From: Straminergon stramineum
Lineage: Eukaryota; Streptophyta; Bryopsida; Hypnales; Calliergonaceae
Assembly (NCBI GenBank): GCA_963920665.1
Contig: OY987265.1
Span: 25,487,001-25,551,000, forward strand
Direction: 5' to 3'
DNA length: 64,000 nucleotides
Part shown: piece after piece, positions 1-12,373 of the stretch
How positions within the stretch are numbered: position 1 is the first letter of the stretch
Layout of the letters: the number at the start of each line of letters is the position of its first letter
Position numbers and translations under genes: made by a program
Notes under the pieces: generated by a model
The model's database searches: none
What the model was told of the DNA's origin: nothing
Seen by the model: only the letters and a program-made list of their open reading frames with translations

Positions 1-2194
1 TGCCCGTGTCGCTACACGTGGCTGCTTCCAAATCTATAAGAGTGCAATTGTACATTCAGAAACGAAAGCAACAAATACATCAGCAGAAAGAAATCATGTC
101 TAATCGTTTTGAAATAGAAAAAAAATGTTACTTTGTTTTGGAAGTTACTACAATCAACCATAAGCTTCGAAAGTGTGGTTCCAATTGTTAGTTTAGCCAC
201 TTAGGGATGAATCAAATATTCGGTAAGCATAAGAGTTGTATCCCTACCTCCACCGATGTGTTCCGTGCTGACCGCCGTCCCGTCCTGCGAAATCGCCAGC
301 TCCTCCTTCAAGCGCATGAAATCGTCCGGGTCCATGATTTGCAACAAGTCCAGAGTGGAGATCAAGAGCTTCCACACACGCTCCACCACCCAGCAGGTCT
401 TGGCCGCCACTCCGCAGTTGCCCATCTTCACATTCCCCTCCACTGTTCGAAGCAAGCCCGACGCCACCTCCAACCACGCCTCAAACATTTGGTGCACAGT
501 AGAGAGCGTGTGGTCCTCCGGGTGACCAGGAATCGATTGACGACACGCGTATACCTGTAGAAACATCACCCAAATTAAAGCCAAATTGCAGCTACTCCGT
601 AAACCACGCAAATCACGCAACTGGTAACACTCTAGAGGCATTTTGATCTATCACAAGAATTCCTTAGGAACTTTAGAAAAAAAGATGTGAGTAAGCAAGG
701 TACACGTCTAATTTCAATGGATTCATTGTGAAAGACCGAATTTCTACGAGTAACATTGGAGGTTATGTAAACCCTGTAAAGCTCGCACATCACGCCGCTG
801 GAAAGCGTTAAAACACACCGGTCCTCACTTACTGAACTAGTGCATTGCAACTACAACTAAGCCTTAGTCGCGAAGGGACAAGTTTCGTTTCTAAAAACCT
901 GAAGGACCATAAATTCTAGCCGAGAAAATGCGAATCGCATCAAACCTAGAAACTTCTCAAATCTTGCACCTGATAAACATCAATCATTAGAGAAAAGTGG
1001 TAACCGGGAACCTCCCCTGCAAGGCCCCACTAGCAAATGTCGAATAGATTCTCTATTCTAACCTTGGTAATCTGTAAGAGCTCCTTAGAAACCAGAACTG
1101 TGCTTCACATCTAAAAACGAACTAAACCTTAGTCACTAAACAATACTGACATCTCAAACTACCCGTTGGAAGGTCTCAAAACCTCTACTTGGGAACATGG
1201 AGGAATGGTGAATGGAGGAAGCGACATGGCAGAGACAGAGGACGAGGAGAACAAGCAAACTCCATGTAAGTCATTGGAGATCAGTGGTAATCGGGAACCC
1301 CCCCTGCCAGATGTCTGTAGCAGATGCAGAGTCGATTATCCATTCTGACCTTGGCAATCTCTATCTATCAAGCCCTTCGAAAGCAGAACTCTGCTTCACA
1401 TCTAAAACGAATTCAATCGTAGTCCCTACAGAATTTCCATTGAAAGACAACAAACACTACTTGAGAAATTTGAAGCATACAAAATGGAGGAAGCTCCAGT
1501 GTGGAAGAGAGAGATAGAGACAGAGACAGAGCAGCACTCCCATACGTACCTCAAGAGGTTGGCAAATAAGATCATACTCCAACACAGGCTTCCCTGCCAT
1601 GTTCGGTTCCCCTAGTCCCAACGTAAACGGAGCCCTGGCCATCTTCCCTTCAATCGCAAACTGCAGCCTCCCACTCACCGCCTGCGCCGTCCGCCACGAC
1701 GCCAGTCTCGGCAACAAACTCTCCTTACTCAACCTGCTCACAACCGCCTTCTCCCCCGACTTATGCCACACCACGTAACTGTGCGCCGGAGCCGGAGCCG
1801 TCGGGGCTTCCTCGTCTCCTTCCACAATACACGAAAGAATCTCCAACTGTGAGCTTGCGAGACTCTCCAGACGACGCACCCATTCCTCCCTGTCTATGTA
1901 AGGGCGAGTGTCGCAGAGAACGCCTGAGATCAAGCGAAACAGAAGCTCCAGGCTGTGAAGCGCAGGCTTGACGATGGGTTCGTTGCGCCAGGTTGTAACC
2001 CTTGTTTGCCAGAGAGTTGCGAGTTCGGGGAGGTGGAGATAAAGCTCGTAAGCTTCAACTTGAGAAGGGGAAGGTTGGACTAAGGCTTCCATGTCGCAGT
2101 TGGCGAGAGAGACGGAAACTGGTAGCCCAGGGAAATGCGTCCGCGAACTGACGTCGTTGGGGTGAGTGTAATCCATGGGTGGTCGATGCGCCAT
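1..2194 (-). CDS. HSPRO: HSPRO (Hs1pro-1)-like protein, 3'-partial, three exons inferred
   Basis: Exon 1 is 2194-1550 (215 codons), exon 2 is 554-248 (102 codons plus 1 nt); exon 3 probably starts at position 11 and leaves the window. I chose the first in-frame ATG, at 2194-2192. Splice sites are GAG|GTACGT (1549), CTACAG|GTATAC (555-557) and GGAG|GTAGGG (247). The family is recognised from LGLGEPNMAGKPVLEYD (residues 192-208), from NEPIVKPALHSLELLFRLIS (71-90) and from MDPDDFMRLKEELA (289-302). HSPRO proteins are usually about 430-440 residues, so roughly the last 120 lie outside. Hs1pro-1 of sugar beet was linked to nematode resistance, and Arabidopsis HSPRO1/2 are stress-induced regulators of basal defence reported to bind SnRK1 subunits. 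Both seen exons are intact. Exon 3 rests on 11 bases only and is tentative. Confidence 0.93.
555..1549 (-). other. HSPRO intron 1 with an internal tandem duplication
   Basis: This 995-bp phase-0 intron contains two diverged copies of one segment, about 985-1201 and 1262-1490. Each carries, on the plus strand, a GGTAAYCGGGAAC motif, then an ATTCTRACCTTGGYAATCT block, then a TGCTTCACATCTAAAA block, then a segment ending near ATGGAGG. A weaker third copy may lie at about 855-985. The duplication explains the small open frames seen here on both strands; none resembles a gene. Confidence 0.7.
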
Positions 2195-4430
2195 GAATGT
2201 TAACAAAGTCCAAGAAGAACAGAAGGTTTTGGATTTGGGATCCAAGTGGGGGTGGAGGAGAACAGGGGGGATGAAGCTCTTGACGGAGAGGAACAGCAAA
2301 ACGCGAACATCTCCTGGTAAAAACTGGGACGCAGTTTAGTGCTTAGGCGAGGAATCACGCCGGGCTTGGATTGTTGTGACGAACTGTAGTAGTGACGGCG
2401 ATGATTGTCGACGGCAGAAGTTTGAAACGTTCAAATTTGCGTGAAATTAGAATGAAATTTGCGAGAAATTTGAAACAGGCGGCGGCGGAGATGAATGTTG
2501 TCGCGCGCGGAGTTTCTTCGAGCTCCGACGGAATCTCGTCCTGTGTGGCACCGACGCGCTGGGACCTTGTTTCGTTATTTGGTGGCGACGGTCGGGGATT
2601 CCCTCGTTTGTGCGAGGAAAACACGCGACTGTACCTGCGAGATTGTTCAAAAGAGTCAAGCAGTTGTTGCACCAAACATAAAACGAAATCGTAAGGCTAG
2701 AGGGAAACACCGACAAGCCTTGAACGTGCAACACCAAGAGAAGTTCTTCAATCGAACAGCAGCTATGGCGAAATCGGAACTACTCAGATTTTCACTCCGA
2801 AGCTTGCATGTAATTTATCCCGAACAATCTTCCCCAGATTCTGATCACTCTAATCAAACAGAAGATCGGCAAGCTCGCTATTCCCATCTTTTCAAACCCT
2901 GCTCTCTCAAAACTCTCTCCCCGCGGTAACCGGTTAACCCAGAGCTCTTGCTTCGGCAAGTGCACACAACGTGGATATGGTAACTAAGCTTCTTAATACA
3001 CTCCCTTCGAAACTCGGTCACTATCAAGCTATTTGAAGAATGACTTCAACCGACCGACCGCAACGAACCCAAAACGAAAAAATTCTCCGTCCCTTCGCAG
3101 TTCCAGATCAAGTGGACAACGCTCCAAACAAGTATAATCCAAACTACCAAAACCCCGCCCCAGTCACAACGAATTAAAATCCCTCACGAACCCCATGTAC
3201 CCGAAGGCTTGAGGGTAGTAATACCAACCTCCGCTTTCAAAATTTTCCAAACAAAACGCCAACCCTTGCACCGGATTGCTTCCAACACTGGAATCTTGTG
3301 ATATATCGATGCTTCGTGTCTACGCTTACACCAAACTGGCACAAACACTCTGTTAACTTCCAGATCACAAACTTGGAAACTGGATTGCTCTCACTCTCTA
3401 TCTCTTCAGCATGCGGTGATAGCAGTGTTGTAGTAGTGATGAATGATGATTCAAAGCAAGTGTATATCCAAATCCCTCCTGTCAACCCCAACTACCAACC
3501 TCCAAATCCGCTCCCTTCCTGCGCACTTGCCGGTCCGTTACTAGTATTCTAATGGCGTTTCCGCCGCGTCAGCACCCATGCCTGGCAAAGTCAAAATGAA
3601 TCCACGCCTGCGCTGGCAACCCAAGCCTTCGGATGGTGTGTGCCTGTGTGGGTCAAAAAAATTATTATTAAAAAAAATTTGCCTCCGGATAAGTTAGTGT
3701 CAAATAAGGAAATACAAATAGCCTCATCAGGAATTTGGGATTCCTCATCCGCAGGCAACAAGGACGGAACTCTCCAGTAACCAAATTGTACTGTCCAGTC
3801 GTCACCAGAAAAAATTTATAACCATATCTTCATCAGGCTGGCTGGCTTCATTCACAGTTTCCTCCTCCTTCTTCATCTTCTTCTTCTTCTTTTTTCTTTT
3901 CCTTATTTTTTGGAATTCTGTTGTTGGAGATTATGTTCTCCACCGGCAACTGATGAATGTACTGGGAAAAAAGTGATGAACTCCAAGCTTCCTGGATTGA
4001 CCCCTAGCTAGCGCCTCCAAAAGCGTGTTGCCAGATTTGAGGATAGACATGAGCGTTCCTTGTTTCAGACGCCGGCGAGCCAGGAGGCGCGGAGATCTTC
4101 GTTTCCTGGAGATTTCGTGGGTGGGGCTTGACTGGCTTCGGTAACGGCTGCGTTTGGGTGGCGGTTGGTAGATTTTCGGTGGGATTCTTGGGGCGGTGTA
4201 GAGTTTGGATGGGGGATGTCTGTTCGGTGTGGATATTCGTCGGTCCCTGATGAGTTGGAAAGTCTAGTCAGGTTAGGTTATTAGGTTAGTGTGGGGGTGG
4301 GGGCCTGGGGGGTGGTTAAGTTAACTGTTTATTAGTAAGTTACTGTAGCTGGAACCCTCTAGCGGAAGATTTCATTAATAAGCTTAAGCTTATGTCATGT
4401 CGTGTCATGTCCACACTCCACAGCACTGTT
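2195..4430. other. Upstream region of the HSPRO gene, no further gene recognised
   Basis: This stretch is richer in GC than the rest of the window and should hold the HSPRO promoter and 5' UTR. I cannot place a start site with confidence. On the minus strand about 107 codons stay open between roughly 4258 and 3935. The frame encodes a basic Ser/Arg-rich stretch but has no early ATG, no splice logic and no family I recognise. A pyrimidine tract (TTCTTCTTC type) lies at 3868-3905. Confidence 0.5.
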
Positions 4431-7400
4431 TCTTTTCCGGTTTCCGTCTTTTTAGTGTGTCATTGCAGTAAACATGATCCATGTGCATTTAATGCTGAAA
4501 TTATCCTACCAATACTTACATGTGAAGGAGATGCAAAGAGGGGCTTTTTATGGGTGGAAAATGAATAAAGAATTAGGAAATGGGCAGGGCTAGATCACCT
4601 CATCCGATCTGATCAGGATCACTTGAGGACACAGGGGATAAATGTGGATAAGTATTTGTTTGTTTTTTAAATCAAAATTACGTAGTACTCCGTTTGTTGT
4701 AATATGTAACCAGTTTGTCATGTTCCTAGTGTGCCAAAATAACAGTGGAAGTAATTTTCTAATTCATAAAAACTTCGAAATTCAATATCTTTTCTTTTGT
4801 GAGTGAGAACACCACAAAACAAAGCCCATGCACCCCTCCTTGCAAAAAGCTTTCCAACAATACCAAGAACACAAGTAGGGGACACACGGTTCATGAGATC
4901 TCACCATAACAAACAAACAAACAAACTCATTTAAGGTGTAGAATAGTTGGTGAACTTTGTTATTTTCGGTATCTATGTAGAAATTTAGGGTCAATGATCC
5001 CAAATGTAAATTCAAATTTTATAATTTGTGGTAAATAAAATAAGCTCATGTGTGTGTTTTTCCCTTGATAGATTTGTTTGGAAATGGGTCCACAAGACCT
5101 ACAAAGATTTAGTCAATGCTTCAAAATTAATAACATGAATTTTAATTTCATAAAATTTTGGATAGTGTGGATAGTGATCTTTAGAGGAAGTTTGAATAGC
5201 TTTCTTACTCAAGAAGAAGTTGGTTTTATAGGAACATATATTCTTTGTAGTGTAGTTTCTTGTTCCAAATATATCAGGTGTACTTAGTAGAAGTATTGTA
5301 GTTTCATGAACTTCTCTTGCAAAGCCAAAACCATCCACAATCTATTACTATTGTTTTTTAGTAGATAGTCAATCAATTTTTCAAAACCTCAAGTAACTTG
5401 AACCCCAATCATCCTTGCTCTATGTTTTATTTTTTTTTCAAAGTATCAATTGAGGCTGTTATCAAATGACATGGGATCATTTGCACATGTGTCAACAATC
5501 CTATGTATATTTGTATCCATATAAATTCTTGTCCATATTTGTACAAACATATGTAGCTCTATCTATCCACATTCATACATGTGCATGTATTTGTATCTAC
5601 ATTTGTATCCATACCCGATAGATTTGCCTAGATGTTGGATCCCTCATTTTCATTTTCTTTCTCTCCCATCCATCCCCGAGCTTCTCAACAAGTGGATGGG
5701 GTTTATCAATGGATAAGGTGAGCACACTTGAAATTCCACCCCATCTACCCCCACCATCATCACTCTATATACATCTCCAAAATCATTATGTATGCATGCA
5801 TGATTTTAGAACATTGACCCCAAAAAAACTTTGACCCTTCCTAACCTTTGCATTCAATATCCAAATGTCGCATACTTTCGTGTATTGGAACCTCCTTTCA
5901 CTTGCCAACAAGAAAATCATCAATGAAAAATGGACCAATATAATTATAATAACTAGGCGCAGTAGCAAAAATGTTGTTTTTTGCTATTGCAGTAACTACA
6001 CCTAATTTTGACCACCATTTCTAAAATCAACCACTCTAGAATCTTACCTACAATATATTCCCACTGTCCATGAGAGTCTATGGTCAGTTTTAACAAAAAA
6101 AACAAAAACTCCCTATTTTTAGCCCTTTGAAAATTCCTAATTTACCGTATTCATAGTGTCCAAAAAGGGCATTTTAAGATAATCTAGAATCCCCTTTCTC
6201 GACTACCAACAAGCCCCCGTGAAAATAAATTCAATATAAAAATGGGAAACACACTGAATTCCTTATTTGTGTGAATTTAGGTGTACAGTAATGACCCTAT
6301 CCACCTTTGTTTCTTGAATGCAATTTGAGCCCACCACCACCACCACCACCAGACCTATTGATGCACACAGCCTCATTCAAGCCACCGATTTCTCCGTACG
6401 ATTTGGGGGAGCTTCCAAGTTCCAACAAACAGTGTCTGAACTCTGAAGCAAAACCATAACTTGTGGCACTGTGGGCATCACTCCAGATGGATAGATACTA
6501 AAATTGGATGCGTCTGCAGACAGAAAAACTTAGCATATTCAAGGGCCGTTTTAATCTATCAACTGATGAGTGCCAATGAAGGCATCAGATTATTTGTCTG
6601 CATTTCGGAAAACTCTCGCTCTGTAGAATTACTGAACTGACCCTTTTTCTTTTTCTTCTCTAGTGGAGGATTTCATAATACGAATTTGGGAAAAAAGCAA
6701 CAGTTCAGAATTTCATGCCCAACCCGCCGCCTCCGAGCATGAGTATTATTGTATGTTTGGGGATGTAAAAAATCCACTAGAATTGGTCGCGGGTTGGTGC
6801 TCTGTTATGACTTTCGGATATTCCTGAAACAAGCTTATAATTTAAACTATAACAATTGGATGATTATGAAGACTATTCGTGAACGTGTCAAGCAAACGTT
6901 TGTAACTTGTTGTGCATGGCAATGCCGCCAAGGCTTGAGTGAGTGAGTGAAATGGCTTAAGTTATGTCTACAGTGTCTGAAATTCCTCCTTGCTTGTTTT
7001 CATGGACAAAAATTAGAAAATAACAAAGTGAAAAAGAGCTACAGAACTAGTAATGTTTAAAAAAAGGAGCATATTTGATGAGCTAGTTTATTTTACTGTA
7101 CTTTTTTTTATGGCAATGGAATTTTATGTTGTTTTTAAAATTGAAATTCAAAGAAAATGGCATAGTGGTCATCTCACTACACTATATCTACCATATTTAT
7201 TGTCATGAGATGTCAAATGCATCATAATATTTTTGTTCATTTGTATCTATTTGAAGCTGGATACATACAAGATAGAATTAACTTATGAAATGATAATATA
7301 TTATCATGTACAAAATCTCCTTCAAGTTGTTGATGGAACCCCAAAGAAATTCACCATTATAAAATGTCCATTTTGATTGATTGTATTGTATAAATTATAA

Positions 7401-10400
7401 TTTTATTGAAGTCAAATTTCTATCACTACAATTAGTGAAGAAAATTCCATGACTTGGTTAAAAAGTACATGAAATTTGAACCAAAATAACCCTCCATTTG
7501 ATTCACGCAATACTGTAGTACTAAAATTGAATGAATCCCACTAAATAAATCATTTTCCTTCAATTGGCATCTGCCAAACCTTATTCTTTGAGAAATAGTA
7601 ATTATTCAACAAAGAGGTGCCGACCCTATCCTACTTGTAGTTATAAATGGGACCCAGTATGAACAAATCCTTAATTCATGCCAACCCCAACAAAGCGTTG
7701 GAATTAAGGTAAACACCGAGCAAATTTGCTACCTAGGTCCTTTAGCGAAGCTATTTAATGTCAACTCACATCTTCTTCAAAGATTGAGAAGAAGAAGAAT
7801 GAGAGAAGCCATCTGCAAGTAAGCTTAGAATCAAGTCATTTCCACCAGAAAAGAATTTTTTCGTGATTTTTTTTCAAAGTTAGTTGGGTCAGGACTAACT
7901 TAAATTGGTGAAGCATGGGTAGACCCCTGATGCTAAACCCAGCACCATGTCCCCTGACATGTCTCCTGACTCCCCTCCCCATTCAAGTGCATTGTCATGA
8001 TGCTAAAGGATTGCTAGCTTAATAAGATGGTGATAACTCACCTCAACTGTATGGGTGGGTGGCTGATGCAAATGGGAAAGTCCAGTACATGTCAGAATTG
8101 GGTTGGTAAAGAGGGAGAAATAAGGTAGAACAACCCAATGCCGTCAGTCACTGTAAAACAAACAAACACAGAATCATCCCTTCAGAAGTGCTTGCAAAAA
8201 ACTGGCTACAGCCTGGTCCTGTACCCTGATCGCCCCCCAACTGAACTCCTGTTGTGACAGGGAATTGCATCATCAGGTGTTGACGACGGAGTCGCAAGTC
8301 CACCTGTGAATGATGTGAGAGCCTTTGGCACATGGGTCAGCAGCACCCGGAAAGTCACCTTAAAAAAGTCTTACACAGACTATGGACGAAGTTAATGTAG
8401 GTCTGAAAGCAAGGCCAAGCCATGTCGCATGCTTCTTGAAAGTGAACCACTGGGTCTGAGGCTCTTTCACCCAAGAGTGAGATGGACTTCATTATCTTGA
8501 CCTAAACCTAGACAAGCTCGTGCAAGGTGTTTTATTTCCCGAGTTTGTAGACTTGAAAAGAGTGACGCATTTCTGGATAACGGAAAGTGGGCTTCCGTCT
8601 TCGGTCAGGACTAGAATTCAACCCATGTTTTGGATATTGTTCGAATTCAGATATGACTGGCAGATTCCAAAAGGGGGATGGGTCCACACTCCACACTCCA
8701 CAGGGATCTGCTTGGATTCATTGCGGTATTTATTTTTTTATTTTTCGAAACAAATGCAACGGAAAGGGGCAAAATACCAATAGAAATTGTCCATGTGTTT
8801 CAAGACAAGAAAAGGGGGGGTGCAAAATACTAAACCTTCAGCCACAAGTGACATTGCTATGTATTCTACACCACTGACGAGGGGCTGCATGCGTTGGCCT
8901 GGAAGCTGATTTTTGGATTACATTGATCACATTGCAAGTTCGGGGCTTTCTTTTATACTACCATTGATAGTGGACGGATGGACGGACTACGGAGGCAAAG
9001 ACAAATAATTATTTTAAAGTGGAGAAACCCAATTCAACTTGACTCTAAGAATTCTTTCTCAAAATCACTGTTTCTTGAAAACAATTTGAAAATGTTCAAC
9101 TGTAGTGTGTTGAATTCAATCCAACTCTGGGATTAATTAATGAATATAAGCTTCACTCAAATCCATATATACTAGGTGGCTCTTTTCCAATAAACAACTT
9201 TTTTGCTTATTGTAAACTTAATTGTCAAAAATAGATTTTGATGATCTGAAATACCTTGATGTATTAGGCACGCTTGACTCTTTGTATAAGAGTGAAAAAA
9301 AATACTTGAGTTTGATTATGATACTTGCGTAGGTTGTAACACAATATTTTATTGCAAGTTGAACTTTGAGCCTCTAATTTTTTTTTAATTTTTTAATTTT
9401 AAAATAGCACCATAACTTTGATTTATACCATGATGTTATACACTATAATATAAATCCATGGTAAAAAATCTATAATTTTTAATCATATTTTGTATTTGAT
9501 ATGAATTTTCTTTACTTTTTTCTTAAATAATTAATAATAATTTCAAATTTTCACCCATGAATTGAGATTTTCATGATTTGTAGAAGATATGTGACATCAT
9601 CTTTGAAAAATAAATATAACAGACTTCATTCATATACAATTGTAGAGAGAGTGAAGGTTTGGGAGCATTGAATATGTGGTCATGTGTTCATCCTTTCAAG
9701 GTTAAACATATTCTTTTGAAAAGTGAATAATATCATAATGAGGAAATAGGCTATACTATTCACTAAAAATATTTTCAAGCAACTTTTCAGAAAGAATTGG
9801 ATGAAAAACTATTTTTCATCATAGAAACCTCTGAAGAACACAAAAAATCCTCAACAACATTTCAAGATTACCCCTTGAAGGACAAAGGCCTGTGGTAGTC
9901 TAACTTGAAAATCCTTCACTTTGTATTATCCATCTCTTCATTGTTTATGAGTGAATATTTATGTTATTATTTTTCAAAGATGAGATCACATGTCTCAAAT
10001 ATGCAATAAAACTTTCAGATTTTTTTGTGAAGATTTCAAATTACCAATTTTTTTGGAAGAAAATCTGTTAAAAAAATTTTAAAATTTTGTAGTAGAAGTA
10101 CATTTTAGCAAAGAACATTGTGAAATAAAGGAAATTTCCTTGTCCCTCCATAGTTAGAAACATAGTTATAGATCTTCAACCTCAAACTTCAATGAAATGC
10201 TTATCTTAAGAATTTTTCTATAATATCTAAGTAGAATAGAAATTGCCATTCAAAAGCTTCATTCTGTTAGTTGTGCTCTAAAGGAAAAGAAATTGTTTTG
10301 AATGTCAACTTCAATTTTAAGGGAAAAAGCCTTTAAGTACTAAAATACATTGTATTGTGCGCCAATTTTTGGACAAGCTATCCCATGTAAAATTAAAAAA

Positions 10401-10420
10401 CAAACTAAATCGTCTTAAAT
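4431..10420. other. AT-rich intergenic DNA with dispersed repeat fragments
   Basis: No gene is supported here. Three segments recur elsewhere: about 4780-4950 (again at 23810-23985), about 5720-5970 (related to 12830-13100 and 50040-50235) and about 5985-6180 (again at 28345-28500). A short CCA repeat is at 6329-6351. The remainder is low-complexity AT-rich sequence. Confidence 0.6.
4780..4950. repeat. Dispersed repeat, copy 1 of 2
   Basis: The segment shares a long string of matches with 23810-23985, for example ACAAAACAAAGCCC, CACCCCTCCTTGC, TACCAAGAACAC and AGAGATCTC in the same order. Both copies end in AACAAACAAAC-like runs followed by TTAAGGTGT. I see no terminal inverted repeats and do not recognise the family. 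Confidence 0.7.
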
Positions 10421-10424
10421 TTAA

Positions 10425-11940
10425 CCCCTAAAGGATAGTTTTCCATTGAAAGGACAATGGAAAATCTCCGTAGGTTCCTACAAAGTCAATTTTAGTAAAA
10501 TGTTTACTAGAAATTCTGACAGAGTGTGACCATGTATCCCCTTTGTGGAAATATAATTTTTTCCCGATTAGATGCATTAATCAAAAGTTATGATGCCTTG
10601 AATTTTTTAGGGAATCCATGCAATTTGGGAATCTTTTGCTAAAGGCCTCATCAACTTTTGAAATTTGACATCTTTGTAACTAATAATGTGTGGCATAAAA
10701 TTTCCCCCCAAAAAATAAATTTTAGTTATCAAATCACATTCTCGAAAGAGTCAAACTTTGTTAGCTACGTTGGAGGATTTTTGAATGGAAATATTACCTT
10801 CAAGCCCTATTATCTTGTAATTTGTGAAGTCCAATATCTTGAAACATTTCCCACGTATTTCTTAAAATGTTTGTCTCTAAGTTTTCATTGTTTGGATTTC
10901 AAATAAAAAATTTCTTCATTACACAAGAAATCATCAAAAGAATTACTATTGTATTGCCAATTTATTGAACCTCTTTGCATTGTAGGATCATTTTGAGTAA
11001 GCTAGATTCCATATTTGCTTCTCAATTTTTATACAAGTGAACCTAACATCATATACTTATGAATGGTCAAAATCCTCATTTCAGTGTTGAGAAATAATTT
11101 TACTCCAAGGGGGCTCAAAGTCTGCTGACCTTGTTTCCTGGGATTTAAAAAAAAAAGTGTGTCTTTTTCACTTCAAATGTTATAATCTTTCAATCCACAA
11201 GGTCAAATGGCAGCTGAATTTTTTGTTTCCACACATTGCCTTACTTGTTTAACCCCTAAAGGACAATTGTCCGTTGAACGGACAATTGAAATCCGGGTAG
11301 GTTCCTATGAAGTCAGTTTTGGTTGGATGTTCACAAATTTTTGACACAAGGTGTAAACATGTACCCCTTAAGTGGGAATATGATTTTTTTTCGATCAGAT
11401 GCCCGGATCAAAAGTTATGCTGCCCCGAACTTTTTTTTTAATCAGGCAGCTTTTGCAAAACTCCTCCTTTACTTCTGAAATTTTACAGGTATGTAATTTA
11501 AATGATTTCAGATACAAGTGTAAAAAAAATAACCATGTATAGTGTAAAAATCTCACTTTTACAGGAGTTAAAGTCTGCTGGCCCTGTCGGGCAGGGTCAA
11601 AAACAAACTTTTTCTTCTAACTTCGAACGTTATAATCTTTCAATCCGTGCGGTCAAAGTTTCTGAAATTTTTTCAACATGTTCCCATAGTAGTCTAGTAC
11701 AAATTTGTACGGTTAAATTTTGAAAAAAAACATTTTTTTTTCATTTTTTTCTTATTGTTCTAAGAAGTGGCAGTTTTTCACAGTTTGTGTCCAAAATGTG
11801 CCTCGTCCTTTAGGGGTTAATACAATTTTGTATGGTTGGAATTATCAATAATATATGAAATTAGACAATGCATCAAAAATTGACATTTTTGGACTTTTTT
11901 CCTATTCCAATGCTTACCCCCTCTGTCCGCCCTGTAGGGG
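10425..11940. mobile_element. TTAA-flanked MITE, outer copy interrupted by a second copy
   Basis: The left side is TTAA (10421-10424) followed by CCCCTAAAGG. The degenerate right end is CCTGTAGGGG at 11931-11940, followed by TTCA. The interior aligns in order with the copy at 11253-11816, for example GTAGGTTCCTA near the left and a TTATAATCTTTCAATCC motif further in. The copy at 11253-11816 sits inside it between two TTAA sites. Without that insert it is about 950 bp. No transposase is encoded. Confidence 0.85.
11253..11816. mobile_element. TTAA-flanked MITE, inner copy
   Basis: The element is 564 bp with terminal inverted repeats CCCCTAAAGGAC and GTCCTTTAGGGG, and exact TTAA on both sides (11249-11252 and 11817-11820). 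The host sequence around it reads continuously as part of the outer copy when the insert and one TTAA are removed. TTAA targets and CCC-starting ends are hallmarks of the piggyBac superfamily; the assignment is inference because no transposase is present. Confidence 0.9.
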
Positions 11941-12373
11941 TTCAATCAATGATATGGATATAACTTACAGTAGCATCAGAAAAGATGCACACCGAAAAAT
12001 CAGATAAAAAAATCATCCATTCTTCAATATGCACATGCAAAGCCTCTTTGATCACCCAAAGGACACAAAGGGTCCTCAGTGTCCTTGTAGGGTTAATCAT
12101 GCCAATGCCACCACATAGCTTCATATCTTTTTTCCCCATAAGCTTATAACTCTTTGAATTGTCCCCACAACTCCATCATCAGGTTTGGCAAATTTGAATC
12201 AATACCTTCCGTCTTTTGGGCATTTCATTTGCAGCTCTGGTTGGTCATCTTCATGTTTGTGAATCTTCCCAGCCATTCAGTTGTGGTCAAGAACCCCCAA
12301 AGTTGGGCTACTCTAGGGCACAGAAATCAATAATAAGCTTCATGCACATGCACCCTCACTCCCATGTTGTAAG

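Noticed and set aside
207..560. Plus-strand open frame opposite HSPRO exon 2
   Set aside because: It is the antisense shadow of a coding exon whose own protein clearly matches the HSPRO family.
3935..4258. Minus-strand open stretch with a Ser/Arg-rich basic segment upstream of HSPRO
   Set aside because: No early ATG, no supporting splice sites and no family match; GC-rich DNA readily stays open by chance.
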